Source: Gordonibacter sp. 28C | Lineage (GTDB): Bacteria; Actinomycetota; Coriobacteriia; Coriobacteriales; Eggerthellaceae | DNA length: 64,000 nt | Reading direction: 5' to 3' | NCBI RefSeq assembly: GCF_003339845.1 | Contig: NZ_PPTR01000001.1 | Coordinates: forward strand, 1-64,000 | Shown: piece by piece, positions 8,126 through 16,238 of the stretch | Layout: each line of letters opens with the position of its first letter | Numbering within the stretch: the stretch's first letter is position 1 | Translations under genes and position numbers: made by a program | The notes under the pieces: model-generated | What the model was told of the DNA's origin: nothing | What the model saw: the letters and a program-made list of their open reading frames with translations, nothing else | Databases searched by the model: none

Positions 8126-8518
8126 ATGAAAGAGCTGAAGACAAGGGCCGTGAAAGCCGCAAGCACGTATCTCGATCACCGGGGCTACACCGTGCTCGAG
8201 GTCGGTTGGAGAAGCGAGGCGGGGACGGCCGACGTCATCGCGGAGGACGGGGATGCGCTCGTCTTCGTGAAGGTGCGAGCTCGATCCGGCGCAGAGGCCG
8301 GGTTTCCCGCCGAACGACACAGTGCTTCCGAGCGCGCCGTGCGCGAGCGGGTTGTGATGACCTACCTCGCCCAGCACGATGCCGTCGACATCCCCATCCG
8401 CTTCGACGACGTGAGCCTCGTCGCCATCTCGCCCGACCGCGCGATGATCCGCCACCACATCAACTCCCTGTGCGCGGATATCGAGCTCCCCGAAGAAGCC
8501 CTCCCGGAGGTCGCCTAG
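8126..8518 (+). CDS. YraN-like (UPF0102) putative nuclease
   Basis: The 130-aa protein shows the YraN pattern: LDHRGYTVLEVGWRSEAG, then TADVIAEDGDALVFVKVRARS. This is the restriction-endonuclease-like core with Asp and E/K-type residues, except that the usual E-x-K reads VKVRARS here (K for E). A helical part and a C-terminal strand (VSLVAISPD) follow. YraN proteins are housekeeping Holliday-junction-resolvase relatives of uncertain role. A copy on an accessory element with its own structured leader is unusual. The substitution at the usual acidic position may mean it is not catalytic. The start follows AGGAGGTCAACC, and a strong terminator follows. Confidence 0.75.
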   Translation: MKELKTRAVKAASTYLDHRGYTVLEVGWRSEAGTADVIAEDGDALVFVKVRARSGAEAGFPAERHSASERAVRERVVMTYLAQHDAVDIPIRFDDVSLVAISPDRAMIRHHINSLCADIELPEEALPEVA

Positions 8519-8544
8519 ACCTCCTGGCCCCTCCGCGAGGGGCG

Positions 8545-8577
8545 AGCCCTCCGGCCTTTCGGCCGGAGGGCTTTTTG
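8545..8577 (+). terminator. Rho-independent terminator
   Basis: AGCCCTCCGGCC and GGCCGGAGGGCT form a perfect 12-bp stem around TTTC, followed by TTTTT. It closes the 4.9-8.5 kb unit just before the convergent AAA+ gene. Confidence 0.9.
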
Positions 8578-8600
8578 TATCGCGTGTTGAATGCAGGCAT

Positions 8601-9740
8601 TCAAGAAGAAGGGGCTTCGTCTCCCTGAATCATGGAAGCCGTTAGAAAACCGAAAATGGCACGCTCCATTTTTGTCTTCATCGTTCGAATATTATCGTAG
8701 CTTCCGGCATGATCAACAAACCAGCTTTCGATGTTTGAAGCTTTGACAGCAGCCTTGTCATCCGCATCGAGATAGCCGAGGATCTTTTCGTAATGACGCT
8801 TTACAAGAACGATCTTCTCGGTAGCCGAAAGATCCTCAAACTCGATACAGGCGCTAATGCGTGAAAACATTGCAGGTCCCAACGCGCTTTGAATTTCATC
8901 CGTCGAATGGAAGTTGGAGGTTAGGACGAATAGGGCATCCTGCATCTCGACGCGATAATAGGAATCAACAAAGACCCCTTCGTCGAATAACTCGTAGAAG
9001 GCGTTGTACAGCCCATGATTCACCTTGTCAAACTCGTCGAGCAGTACAACATTTGACTCGCGCCCCAGAAGGTCTCTCGCGAAGCTCCCTTTCGAATGCT
9101 CGGCTCCGAAGATATAGTCGTAGGCCTCGTTGTTCTGAAGCATGGAGAACTGCACCCGAGTCAACTTTCCGCCCAATGCTTCACTCACGCACTTTGCTGT
9201 CTCCGTTTTACCTACTCCCGATGGCCCATAAAAAAGCAGGACAATAGGCCTTTCGTCCCGCATAGAAGAAAGTTGGTAAAGGCTCGCCGCTATTTCTTGC
9301 TTGCTGGTCGCCTGACCCAAGACCGTCGAAGCCAAGTCCGAGTAGATCCTTTTTATCGAATTCTTTTCCACATGGGGATAGACCGTTCCCACGTATTCTA
9401 TTTCATCTGGAAAGGCGGCTATAAGCGAATGGAGCGACTGTTTGGGAGGGTTCTGGACGTAAAGCTTGTTAAACGTGCATCCTTGCGTTGCGATCGTGGC
9501 GAAATTGCTAATCACATGACTTACCACGGAGCCGAAGTCTGCGGCTCTGACTACAACACTGTCGAACTCGTCTTCAATATGCGGTTCGCCTCCGGCGTAT
9601 TCTTGCGTCGCTCGGATTTTTGCGTTGTAGAGAAGAATCAATTCGAGAAAGTCAACGGAATTGCAGGGGTCGTCGATCCTGTCCTTAAGGAATGCTTCGT
9701 AGTCCTTATCGGAGCCAGTGAAAACTATGATCTTAGGCAT
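8601..9740 (-). CDS. AAA+ ATPase (Clp-like AAA_2 core) of a two-gene system
   Basis: This 379-aa protein has an N-terminal domain of about 130 residues of unknown type (MPKIIVFTGSDKDYEAF start). A AAA+ module follows with Walker A GPSGVGKT at 172-179, Walker B VVLLDEFDK at 231-239, a sensor-1-like LTSN and an arginine-finger-like FSRIS. The core resembles Clp/HslU remodelling ATPases, but there is no Clp N-domain or second module. The ATG at 9740 overlaps the end of the upstream gene by eight bases, so the two are translationally coupled. Codon use is AT-richer than the flanks. I infer an ATP-driven effector of a defence or stress system; the target is unknown. Confidence 0.75.
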   Translation of the reverse strand: MPKIIVFTGSDKDYEAFLKDRIDDPCNSVDFLELILLYNAKIRATQEYAGGEPHIEDEFDSVVVRAADFGSVVSHVISNFATIATQGCTFNKLYVQNPPKQSLHSLIAAFPDEIEYVGTVYPHVEKNSIKRIYSDLASTVLGQATSKQEIAASLYQLSSMRDERPIVLLFYGPSGVGKTETAKCVSEALGGKLTRVQFSMLQNNEAYDYIFGAEHSKGSFARDLLGRESNVVLLDEFDKVNHGLYNAFYELFDEGVFVDSYYRVEMQDALFVLTSNFHSTDEIQSALGPAMFSRISACIEFEDLSATEKIVLVKRHYEKILGYLDADDKAAVKASNIESWFVDHAGSYDNIRTMKTKMERAIFGFLTASMIQGDEAPSS

Positions 9741-10593
9741 CGTGTCCAGCCACCCCCGCAAGGATCACATCGTACATCTCGTAAGGCGTTGTTCTTTCGT
9801 CGAGTTGCTCGGTTTTTTCAGAAGGCTTTCCTTTTGACAGGTTAATCGGATAGTCTGGATTTTTCTGGTTGCTCGAAGATGTGAATTTCAGCTCTTTCTC
9901 TATATCGAGCGAATCTATTGAAGACTTTCCGACCAATACCGCGTAGATAACGAGATCCATCTTTAGGAGATCCGGCAGCTTGTAGTTGTTCTTGAACGAG
10001 CTATGGTTGAATCGCAAGATAATAGGAGCCTCATCTTGTTTCTTGGCTAGAAACTCGTAATACCCTTTTGCCTTCCGTATGGCATCGTCGATTCTGTCGA
10101 GCGAGAGATTGAAATCACCAGCGGGAATACCCTTGCCGCTTCGGAGCATCGTAAGGTAGGGTGTTATCAGCATCATGCTCGACATCGCGTTGTCGATCGC
10201 GGACACTTCATAGCCTTCGAGCTTTTTGACCGCCCCTCTGCTCTTTTCGACGCAAGCAAGAAAATCAGTCAGTACGGTGTTTGTTATGATGTTTCGAGCA
10301 ACCTGGTTGGAGCTGAACGAGGAGGATAGGGACGCCTCTCCCTCAACCGACGCCCCGACGCCCATAAGCCCTTGTATGATCTTACCTAGTCCTACTTTCG
10401 CTTCGACCTGCATTCCGGCATTGCCGCTTGCGGTGTCTGTGTCGAAAAGCTCCAGCGTTCTTTCCAAGTTGCCGTCATGGGTCATTTGAATCAAATCCGT
10501 TGCGGATCCTTCATCGAAGTAGGCGATTTTACTCAGCTTCGCAGAATTCGGGTTTTGATCGTCCTGATCGCTTCGTATTTTCTTGCTGCTCAC
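9733..10593 (-). CDS. DUF6414-like protein, partner of the AAA+ ATPase
   Basis: The 286-aa protein opens with a disordered basic-acidic stretch, then IAYFDEGSATDLIQ, a pattern I associate with DUF6414. A glycine/serine-rich helical region (GVGASVEGEASLSSSFSSNQVARNIITNTVLTDF includes it) comes next, then an alpha/beta part. There is no transmembrane segment. It starts at a GTG preceded by AGAGGG and ends eight bases inside the AAA+ gene. The fixed order and overlap suggest that it is the sensor or substrate adaptor of the ATPase. Family assignment is from memory and moderate. AT-richer codons agree with horizontal acquisition. Confidence 0.65.
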   Translation of the reverse strand: MSSKKIRSDQDDQNPNSAKLSKIAYFDEGSATDLIQMTHDGNLERTLELFDTDTASGNAGMQVEAKVGLGKIIQGLMGVGASVEGEASLSSSFSSNQVARNIITNTVLTDFLACVEKSRGAVKKLEGYEVSAIDNAMSSMMLITPYLTMLRSGKGIPAGDFNLSLDRIDDAIRKAKGYYEFLAKKQDEAPIILRFNHSSFKNNYKLPDLLKMDLVIYAVLVGKSSIDSLDIEKELKFTSSSNQKNPDYPINLSKGKPSEKTEQLDERTTPYEMYDVILAGVAGHDA

Positions 10594-10621
10594 GATGCCC
10601 TCTTTTCTTGATTCTAAGCCA

Positions 10622-11371
10622 TTAAGATCGGACGTAAGAGGAGGCGATCAGTTCGGCCATGTCTTCTGCGGTTACGCGTAATCCTAAGTTCCTCATCATG
10701 TTGTCGTCCCAAGGACGCGCTTCGACGAAGCGGAGTACCTCGTCGACGATGCTTGAAGGCAGCTCGACTCGCGTGCCCGGCTCGAAGAGTGCGCAAAGGC
10801 GCAAAACATCTCGGCGATGCTTATTGATCTCGTCGCTGTGCACGCTCTTTCCCTCCGTCTTGTCCCTCGTGAGATTCGCCCATGCATGTATCTTGAAGAC
10901 GGGGAGATAGTGGAGCCCTAACACCGGGAGCCCGTCTATCTCCTCGATTCCCCGCTCAAGAAGCTCGTAGTACTCGTCGTCGAGGAGTATCGCCGAGAGG
11001 CTTCCCGCAGCGTCGATGGTTCGAAGCCTCCCCAGGTCGGCTTCTATTCCCTCCAGGTACTCCGGGCGCTTGCTCAGAAGCTCGATCTTGGGAGGAAAGT
11101 CCTCCATGTTGGGATTCTCGAAACGGTAGAGAACGTACTTGTCCGCCTTGCTTTTGTTGCGATAGTCGCCCTCTCGTACGAAGGAGACGAACCTTTTGTA
11201 GAATTCCTGGTCGAACGCTTCGGCCACGATGACCATGTCGATATCGTGGGTGGCGCGCTCGGGAGCGCCGTATTGAGCGAATACGAGGTTGCATGCCGTG
11301 CCGCCGATGACGACGTATCTCGACTGATAGTCCGCGAACCACTTCCTAAAGATGTCTAGTCCTCGTACCAT
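10622..11371 (-). CDS. AbiEii-like nucleotidyltransferase toxin
   Basis: The 249-aa protein has the nucleotidyltransferase fold: YVVIGGTACNLVFAQYG (residues 19-35) with the glycine motif, then the metal pair in THDIDMV (D43, D45), and a later helical region as in AbiEii/AbiGii toxins. Such proteins transfer nucleotides to tRNA or other targets and work with a winged-helix antitoxin (type IV toxin-antitoxin, phage abortive infection). The ATG at 11371 follows GGAGG at seven bases, and the gene overlaps the antitoxin by 16 bases. No substitution in the visible catalytic residues is apparent. Confidence 0.82.
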   Translation of the reverse strand: MVRGLDIFRKWFADYQSRYVVIGGTACNLVFAQYGAPERATHDIDMVIVAEAFDQEFYKRFVSFVREGDYRNKSKADKYVLYRFENPNMEDFPPKIELLSKRPEYLEGIEADLGRLRTIDAAGSLSAILLDDEYYELLERGIEEIDGLPVLGLHYLPVFKIHAWANLTRDKTEGKSVHSDEINKHRRDVLRLCALFEPGTRVELPSSIVDEVLRFVEARPWDDNMMRNLGLRVTAEDMAELIASSYVRS

Positions 11372-12315
11372 TCGCAATCCTCCAATGCTTTCCGAAGCGC
11401 CATCGAGATACGCTCGTCCTTTTCGCCTACGGTTGCAAGCATGGTGAAGGGATCCACCATGCCCGCCAAGGAGAACGGAAGGGGGTCGTAGCGCAGGACT
11501 TGGACGTCGATCTTTTCTTCGCCGTCATCCCCTGACTTGCCGAGGTCGCCTGCCGAAGCCGATCCTGCGGCGACGGTCCTCCGCTTCGGAGCCACGAGGT
11601 CGCTCCGCATGGCAAGGGCGGACAGCCCGCTGCTCGGACTCGCTGTAGTCAACGGGGAAGCGGACACAGTAAGGATTCTTTTGACGGGGTCTCCAAACAG
11701 CTCCCTGCCGCGACGGAAAAACTCTTTTTTGTCTGGCACGAAGTAGTACCGCTTCCGCCCCGTCCTACCGCCTGCCGTGTAATCGACAAGGCCCATGTCA
11801 GCCAGCGACGAGAGTGCTCGCGAGGCACCTGCGGCCGACATGCCGGTCGCCTCGCGAAGCCCCTCTTGGGTGAGTGGCTCACGGCCGTAAAGGCAGTAGA
11901 GGAACGCCTGCTGCTGCGAGGGGCTGAATCCTCGCGGGCGGAGGCTTTCGGAAGGAGGATTCGCTTGGAGCGCAATGGCGAGCTGAGGCAGATACAGGTC
12001 TCCCTCTCGGGTGATGAAGCCCTGGCGGCTCTTCATCAGATCCTTTCTTCGAGCGGGGGTCGCGCTGCGCAGGTAGGCGGCTACGGGTTCGCCGACGGCT
12101 TTGGCAAGGGCTTGCAGGCGCTTTTCCGCGCCGTCGGTATCGGCGACATCTTCGGCGACGATGATGTCTTGGCCGAGCACGCGCGCCTGGTACAAGTCGA
12201 AACTGGAGGCGAGGAAAGGACTGAGGGGGGCCACGCCGTCCAGCTCGCCAACGACCGCCGCGTCGTCGATGACTCGGTGCAGGATCCTCTCGATGGTCAA
12301 AGAGACGCTTTTCAT
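11356..12315 (-). CDS. AbiEi-like winged-helix antitoxin/autorepressor
   Basis: The central region (LTQEGLREATGMSAAGASRALSSL with a following wing GGRTGRKRYYF) is a winged helix. The C-terminal part is long and contains a Ser/Ala-rich linker and a conserved-looking alpha/beta tail ending in ALEDCEWYED. Type IV antitoxins repress their own operon and counter the nucleotidyltransferase. The ATG at 12315 is chosen because GGAGGA lies directly upstream. The 319-aa length is above the common 200-270 aa. It is immediately followed by, and overlaps, the toxin gene. The inverted repeat at 12330-12373 is its likely operator. Confidence 0.78.
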   Translation of the reverse strand: MKSVSLTIERILHRVIDDAAVVGELDGVAPLSPFLASSFDLYQARVLGQDIIVAEDVADTDGAEKRLQALAKAVGEPVAAYLRSATPARRKDLMKSRQGFITREGDLYLPQLAIALQANPPSESLRPRGFSPSQQQAFLYCLYGREPLTQEGLREATGMSAAGASRALSSLADMGLVDYTAGGRTGRKRYYFVPDKKEFFRRGRELFGDPVKRILTVSASPLTTASPSSGLSALAMRSDLVAPKRRTVAAGSASAGDLGKSGDDGEEKIDVQVLRYDPLPFSLAGMVDPFTMLATVGEKDERISMALRKALEDCEWYED

Positions 12316-12329
12316 GCTTCCTCCGATAT

Positions 12330-12373
12330 AATATTCCAATATCGCGTTTAATGTTCCATCAATATGGAATATT
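12330..12373. promoter_or_regulatory. Inverted-repeat operator of the AbiE-like operon
   Basis: AATATTCCAATAT at 12330-12342 is matched by ATATGGAATATT at 12362-12373 on the opposite strand with one base of slip. A third TTCCA half-site lies between them. The site is 15 bases upstream of the antitoxin start, as expected for autorepression by an AbiEi-type protein. Confidence 0.7.
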
Positions 12374-12394
12374 AGCTCAGTTAGTGAAATATTG

Positions 12395-12694
12395 AAAGGT
12401 GGTTCATCCCTTCAGTCCAAACTCCCAGACAAAGCCAAACAAAGCAAGAGGCCTGCTCTGTGCGCACAGCGCGCGAGCAGCTCTTGGATGCCGGCATTCC
12501 ACGTCGCGGAAGCCCACGACCCCGCGACATTAGTCGGGTGTCGCGGGGGTTCCGCGGGCGGCATCGCAGCCTAGCGCGAGGCGACGCCTCTGCGCTAGGC
12601 TTCATGCGGGGGATTCCCCGCGCCCCTGGCAAAGGGCGATACCCGGCTGCCCGCTTCCACGTCTTTCGGGCGGCCACGATGCAAAGGATGCCGA
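12395..12694. other. Hairpin-rich region, candidate origin of transfer
   Basis: No gene is apparent in these 300 bases. Two strong hairpins lie in tandem: CCCCGCGACA at 12520-12529 with its complement at 12539-12548, and GCCTAGCGC plus AGGC arms at 12569-12600. The position, directly upstream of the MobC-like and relaxase genes, fits an oriT, where a MobC protein opens the DNA for nicking. A nick site cannot be named from sequence alone. Confidence 0.45.
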
Positions 12695-13105
12695 ATGGAC
12701 AAGTACCCGCGCCGCATCTTCGTGCGGATGACAGACGACGGCCTCGCGCACGCCCGCACTGTCGCGGACTCCGCGAACCTTACCCTCTCGCAGCTCGTGC
12801 GCCTCCTTCTGGACGGCGCGGGCGCCGAGGGCGACATGCCGCCGGCCCTCGTCGTGGTGGACCGTGCGACCGCCGTCAAGATCTCCCGCGAGATGCGGCG
12901 GTGGGGGCACCACTACAACCAGGCCGTGCATGCCTTGAACGCCATCGCCTACTACCTGCGCTCAAACGACATGGACGCGCCCGACGTCCTTGAAGAGCTC
13001 GGACGGGCCTCGGCGAAGCTCGAGGCCATGCAGCCGGGCGTTGCGAAGCTAAGGGCCGAGGCGGAGAGGATCTCCGACCGCACGATAGCGCCGCTCGGCA
13101 GGTGA
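12695..13105 (+). CDS. MobC-like relaxosome accessory protein
   Basis: The 136-aa basic protein begins with a ribbon-helix-helix-like segment (PRRIFVRMTDDGLAHARTVADSANLTLSQLVR includes it). It continues with WGHHYNQAVHALNAIAYYLR, a pattern typical of MobC/MbeC plasmid mobilisation proteins, which bind oriT and help the relaxase melt it. A C-terminal coiled region follows. Start context is weak (GGATGCCGAATGG). The gene ends in a GTGA/ATGA-type overlap with the relaxase, showing a coupled operon. Confidence 0.8.
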   Translation: MDKYPRRIFVRMTDDGLAHARTVADSANLTLSQLVRLLLDGAGAEGDMPPALVVVDRATAVKISREMRRWGHHYNQAVHALNAIAYYLRSNDMDAPDVLEELGRASAKLEAMQPGVAKLRAEAERISDRTIAPLGR

Positions 13106-14373
13106 GCCGCATGCCGATGCTCAAGACCATATCGGGCCACACCTCAACGCGCGGGATATGCCGCTATCTCACCAAGAAGAACCGGGCCCTCGCGAGCGAC
13201 TACCTCAACATCGACAACCCCGATCTGGAGCACCCGGAATCGGCCTTCGACTGGGCGGCCGTCATGGACGGGACGCGCCACTCCTTCGGCAACGACGTTC
13301 CCTGGCGGGGACGGCGCGTGCGCACCTACAAGCACTACGTGGTGTCGCCCGACCCGAAGGACCGCATCGAGCTTCCCGCCCTGCGAGAGCTGGCCGTCGC
13401 GTGGGCGGCCGAGCACTTCGGCGACTTCGAGATGGCGATCGTCTACCACGACGACAACGAGCACGGCATACCTCACGCCCACTTGATCGTGAACAACACG
13501 AACTTGGAGACGGGCAGGCGCCTGCAGGACCCCGATCCGAAGGCACTCGCCGCCTCGCTTCAGAGGATGGCCGAAGAACGCGGGCTGAGCGCCCTCAAGT
13601 CCCCCGAGCCGAGCGGCGTGGCCGCCCGAGCTGAAAGGCGCAGCCCAAGGGCGCGGCCCTCCACCTATCGAAGCGAGTACGTGCGCCGCGCCGAGAAGGA
13701 GCTGCAGGATCGCGGCGAGTACTCGTGGACCGCCGACATCAGGGCGCGCGTGCGCATAGCCCGCTCGGTCTCTCGCAGCGAGCCCGAGTTCCGAAACCTG
13801 CTCGGCACCCTGGGCGTGACCGTATCGGACAACTCGCCCCGCACCCCGCGCCGCGACTGGATCTACGCGCTTGCCGACCACCCGACGTGGCGCGTGAGCG
13901 GCGAGCGGCTCGGGCTGTCGTACGGGCGCGAAAGGCTCGAGTCCCTGCTGCGTTCGGGCGGCATGGGAAGGATCCCCGAAGAGGGCGAGAGCGCGGTGGT
14001 CGACGTCGCGCGGAGGGCCGTCGAAGTCGGAAACCTCGAGGAGCTGAGCCTGCTTTCGAAGGCGGTCGCCCTCATCGAAACCGCGAGGGTGTCGAGCCTC
14101 GCCGACCTGGACGTCCTAGCCGCGCGCAATGCTTCTCTAGACGCACGGGACATCGCCGTGGTCGCCAGCTACGCCAGGGCGATGAAGATCCTTCCCGAGC
14201 AACGCCCCGCGCTGCAGCCCCGAAAGCCCGCAAGCGCGAGAAACGCCCACCGGGGCGGCGCTGCTTCCGAACGGGACTCAAGAGGAGCCATCGCAGACGA
14301 GCGAGCCACCCGAGGCGACGCGCCGCCTGCTTTCAACCGACAGCAGGACAGAAGGGAAGACAAGGGCAGATGA
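13102..14373 (+). CDS. Relaxase/mobilisation nuclease (MobA/VirD2 family)
   Basis: The 423-aa protein opens with LKTISGHTSTRGICRYLTKKNRALASDYLNI-type sequence, the relaxase family N-terminus. It carries the metal-binding three-His motif in HGIPHAHLIVNNT at about residues 123-135. The catalytic Tyr is probably among the N-terminal tyrosines (CRYL). After about residue 170 the sequence becomes basic and Arg-rich, with a disordered tail. It nicks oriT and pilots the strand in transfer. No coupling protein or type IV secretion gene is visible nearby, so the element appears mobilisable rather than self-transmissible within this window. A GTG at 13102 overlaps the MobC stop; an ATG at 13111 is the alternative. 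Confidence 0.85.
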   Translation: MSRMPMLKTISGHTSTRGICRYLTKKNRALASDYLNIDNPDLEHPESAFDWAAVMDGTRHSFGNDVPWRGRRVRTYKHYVVSPDPKDRIELPALRELAVAWAAEHFGDFEMAIVYHDDNEHGIPHAHLIVNNTNLETGRRLQDPDPKALAASLQRMAEERGLSALKSPEPSGVAARAERRSPRARPSTYRSEYVRRAEKELQDRGEYSWTADIRARVRIARSVSRSEPEFRNLLGTLGVTVSDNSPRTPRRDWIYALADHPTWRVSGERLGLSYGRERLESLLRSGGMGRIPEEGESAVVDVARRAVEVGNLEELSLLSKAVALIETARVSSLADLDVLAARNASLDARDIAVVASYARAMKILPEQRPALQPRKPASARNAHRGGAASERDSRGAIADERATRGDAPPAFNRQQDRREDKGR

Positions 14374-14879
14374 TAGTGAAGGCCTACTACGCCGGCGGGC
14401 GCATCGACGTGTTCGACACCGACCACATGGTCGACCGCCCGCCGCAACCCGGAAACCTCCTCACCAACTATACGCTCGAACTGGCCGACGTGAACGACGA
14501 AAGCCTGTGGCTGCGCTCCTACTACTACGAAGCCGTGCAGGCGTACAAAGACGAGCCAGGACCGAAGGGCCTCCCCGTCGCCCGCAGGCGCGACGGTTGG
14601 AGCTTCCTCGTCGCCGATGCCGAAGACATTCAGAAACTCAACCGCCTGACCGTGGACGGCGAGACCGTTCTCGTCAGAATCGCCGACGAACTGGTCGACG
14701 TCTCGGCCCTTTCGTGGGTTTACGACGTTGCGGAGGAGTACGTGCCGCAGGCCGTGATCGCGCATGGCTTCCTGATGCGAGCCTTTTACGGGAAGGACGG
14801 CGATCTAGCGGAGGCGGCATCGAACGCCGCCGGCTTCTCCGCCGCGCTTGCGCCCTTTCTTCAGAGCATGAACGCATGA
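14370..14879 (+). CDS. Hypothetical protein coupled to the relaxase
   Basis: I do not recognise this 169-aa protein. Its ATG overlaps the relaxase stop (ATGA), so it is translated with it. The sequence is soluble and acidic, with an N-terminal beta-rich half (YYAGGRIDVFDTDHMV, ELADVNDESLWLRSYYYEA) and a helical C-terminal half. No metal or nucleotide motif is visible. Its position suggests a role in transfer or in the relaxosome. The gene is followed by a convergent amidohydrolase gene after about 50 bases. Confidence 0.72.
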   Translation: MIVKAYYAGGRIDVFDTDHMVDRPPQPGNLLTNYTLELADVNDESLWLRSYYYEAVQAYKDEPGPKGLPVARRRDGWSFLVADAEDIQKLNRLTVDGETVLVRIADELVDVSALSWVYDVAEEYVPQAVIAHGFLMRAFYGKDGDLAEAASNAAGFSAALAPFLQSMNA

Positions 14880-14926
14880 TGCCGGATTAGAGAACTTCGC
14901 GGCGATACGGCTAAACGCCTGTCGCC

Positions 14927-15730
14927 TCACAGCCCCAAAAGGCGCGCGGTGTTGCCTCCGAGCGCGAGTGCCGTCACTTCCGGCGACGGGCTTGCGAACT
15001 CGACGAGCCTGCGTGACAGTTCGGGCTCCCCGAACGGGGCGTCCGAACTGAACAGGCATTGCTCGGGCACCTCGAACAGGGCGGTCTTCACCGAGAGCGG
15101 GGTGAACGCCGCGGAGAGGTCCACGTAGGCGTTCGGGTGCCGCTTGGCGAACGCCGTCACATCCATCCAGCTGTACCCGCCGCCGTGGCCGAAGATGACG
15201 GGCACCGAGGGGTAGCGCCGGCATAGGTCCATGAGCGCCGCGATGCCGTCGGGCGCGACGGGGTTGAACGTGTGCACCCAGAGGGGCAGGCCCGCGTGGT
15301 CCGAGGCGGCGCGGAACACCGGTTCCAGCTGCTCAACCTGCGCGGTCGACCCCGGCGTGAACTCGCCTATTCCCCTGAACGCGTTGCCCACCACCCGATC
15401 CTCCACCCACGCGGCCGTGTCGTCGTCGGAAAGTCCCAGCGGGACGGGGCCGAATCCTGCGAACCGGTCGGGTGCCGTCGCGACGGCCTGCTTCAGCTCC
15501 TCGATCGTCCCTTCCATCTGCGCTCTGCGCTGCTGCTCCGTGAAGGCACCGCCCAGCAGCCGGTAGAGGGCCTGCATTTCCCGGTCGATGTCGGCCAGCG
15601 CGGCGGATTTCGCCCGCTCGACGTGCGGGGTCGTGGCGAACAGGACCGCTTTTCCCACGCCGGCGCGGTCCATGCCCTCAAGCTGCATGCTCGTAGGGAG
15701 TATGACGTGTTGGTGGCTGTCGATGATCAT
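14927..15730 (-). CDS. Amidohydrolase-family metal-dependent hydrolase
   Basis: The 267-aa protein starts with MIIDSHQHV, the amidohydrolase_2 HxH metal motif. It has LPLWVHTFNP and VIFGHGGGYSW with further His ligands, and LFSSDAPFGE with the catalytic Asp. Members hydrolyse or decarboxylate small cyclic or carboxylated substrates; the substrate here is unknown. It is divergent from a MerR-type regulator, and a dyad between them at 15774-15793 suggests that the regulator controls it. An AAAGGATT site precedes the ATG. Confidence 0.82.
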   Translation of the reverse strand: MIIDSHQHVILPTSMQLEGMDRAGVGKAVLFATTPHVERAKSAALADIDREMQALYRLLGGAFTEQQRRAQMEGTIEELKQAVATAPDRFAGFGPVPLGLSDDDTAAWVEDRVVGNAFRGIGEFTPGSTAQVEQLEPVFRAASDHAGLPLWVHTFNPVAPDGIAALMDLCRRYPSVPVIFGHGGGYSWMDVTAFAKRHPNAYVDLSAAFTPLSVKTALFEVPEQCLFSSDAPFGEPELSRRLVEFASPSPEVTALALGGNTARLLGL

Positions 15731-15773
15731 CGGTTAATCCTTTCTCGCATAGCGTCTACCATGGCAGTATGAA

Positions 15774-15793
15774 CCTTGACGTCGGCGTCAAGG
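15774..15793. promoter_or_regulatory. MerR-type operator between amidohydrolase and regulator
   Basis: CCTTGACG and CGTCAAGG form a perfect 8-4-8 dyad around TCGG. It carries a TTGACG -35-like hexamer on each strand, as in MerR-regulated promoters where the protein binds between -35 and -10. The dyad sits 44 bases from the amidohydrolase start and 38 from the regulator start. Confidence 0.75.
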
Positions 15794-15830
15794 CAAGCGG
15801 AGAAATCAAGGAACGCGGCAGGGAGGGCTC

Positions 15831-16238
15831 ATGAACATCGGCGAGGCGGCGAAGGCTGCGGGGGTCACGCCGCGGGCCCTGCGCTACTACGAGAGCCGCG
15901 GGCTGCTTGCGCCGAAGCGAACCGAGGCGGGCTACCGCGTCTACGACGAGGAGGACCTTGCCCGCATCCGCCGCATCAGGCAGCTGCTCGCCGCCGGCCT
16001 TTCCACCGAGTCCATCTGCGGCATCGCCCCGTGCTTGAAAGACGGCATCGACGGCGCCGTCCCGCTGTGCCCGAAGGCGGTCGCGTCCCTGAAGCGCGAG
16101 CAGCGGCGCATCGCCGAGGCCGTCGACTCGCTGCAAGAGGCGTATACCGCCCTCGACGTCATTCTGGAAGCCACCGAGGCGGCGTGCGAAGATTCCGAGC
16201 CTCCGCACGCGCTCGTTCGGGCCCGCCCGGTCGTCTAG
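15831..16238 (+). CDS. MerR-family transcriptional regulator
   Basis: Residues 1-70 are a typical MerR winged helix (MNIGEAAKAAGVTPRALRYYESRGLL then YRVYDEEDLARIRRI). A dimerisation helix follows, containing two cysteines (APCLKDG, PLCPK), and a short tail with another Cys. The 135-aa length fits the SoxR/CueR-sized subgroup. The cysteines may bind metal or sense a thiol-reactive effector, but the spacing does not match a class I know with certainty. It is divergent from the amidohydrolase gene. Its stop overlaps by four bases the stop of the convergent histidine kinase gene. Confidence 0.85.
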   Translation: MNIGEAAKAAGVTPRALRYYESRGLLAPKRTEAGYRVYDEEDLARIRRIRQLLAAGLSTESICGIAPCLKDGIDGAVPLCPKAVASLKREQRRIAEAVDSLQEAYTALDVILEATEAACEDSEPPHALVRARPVV

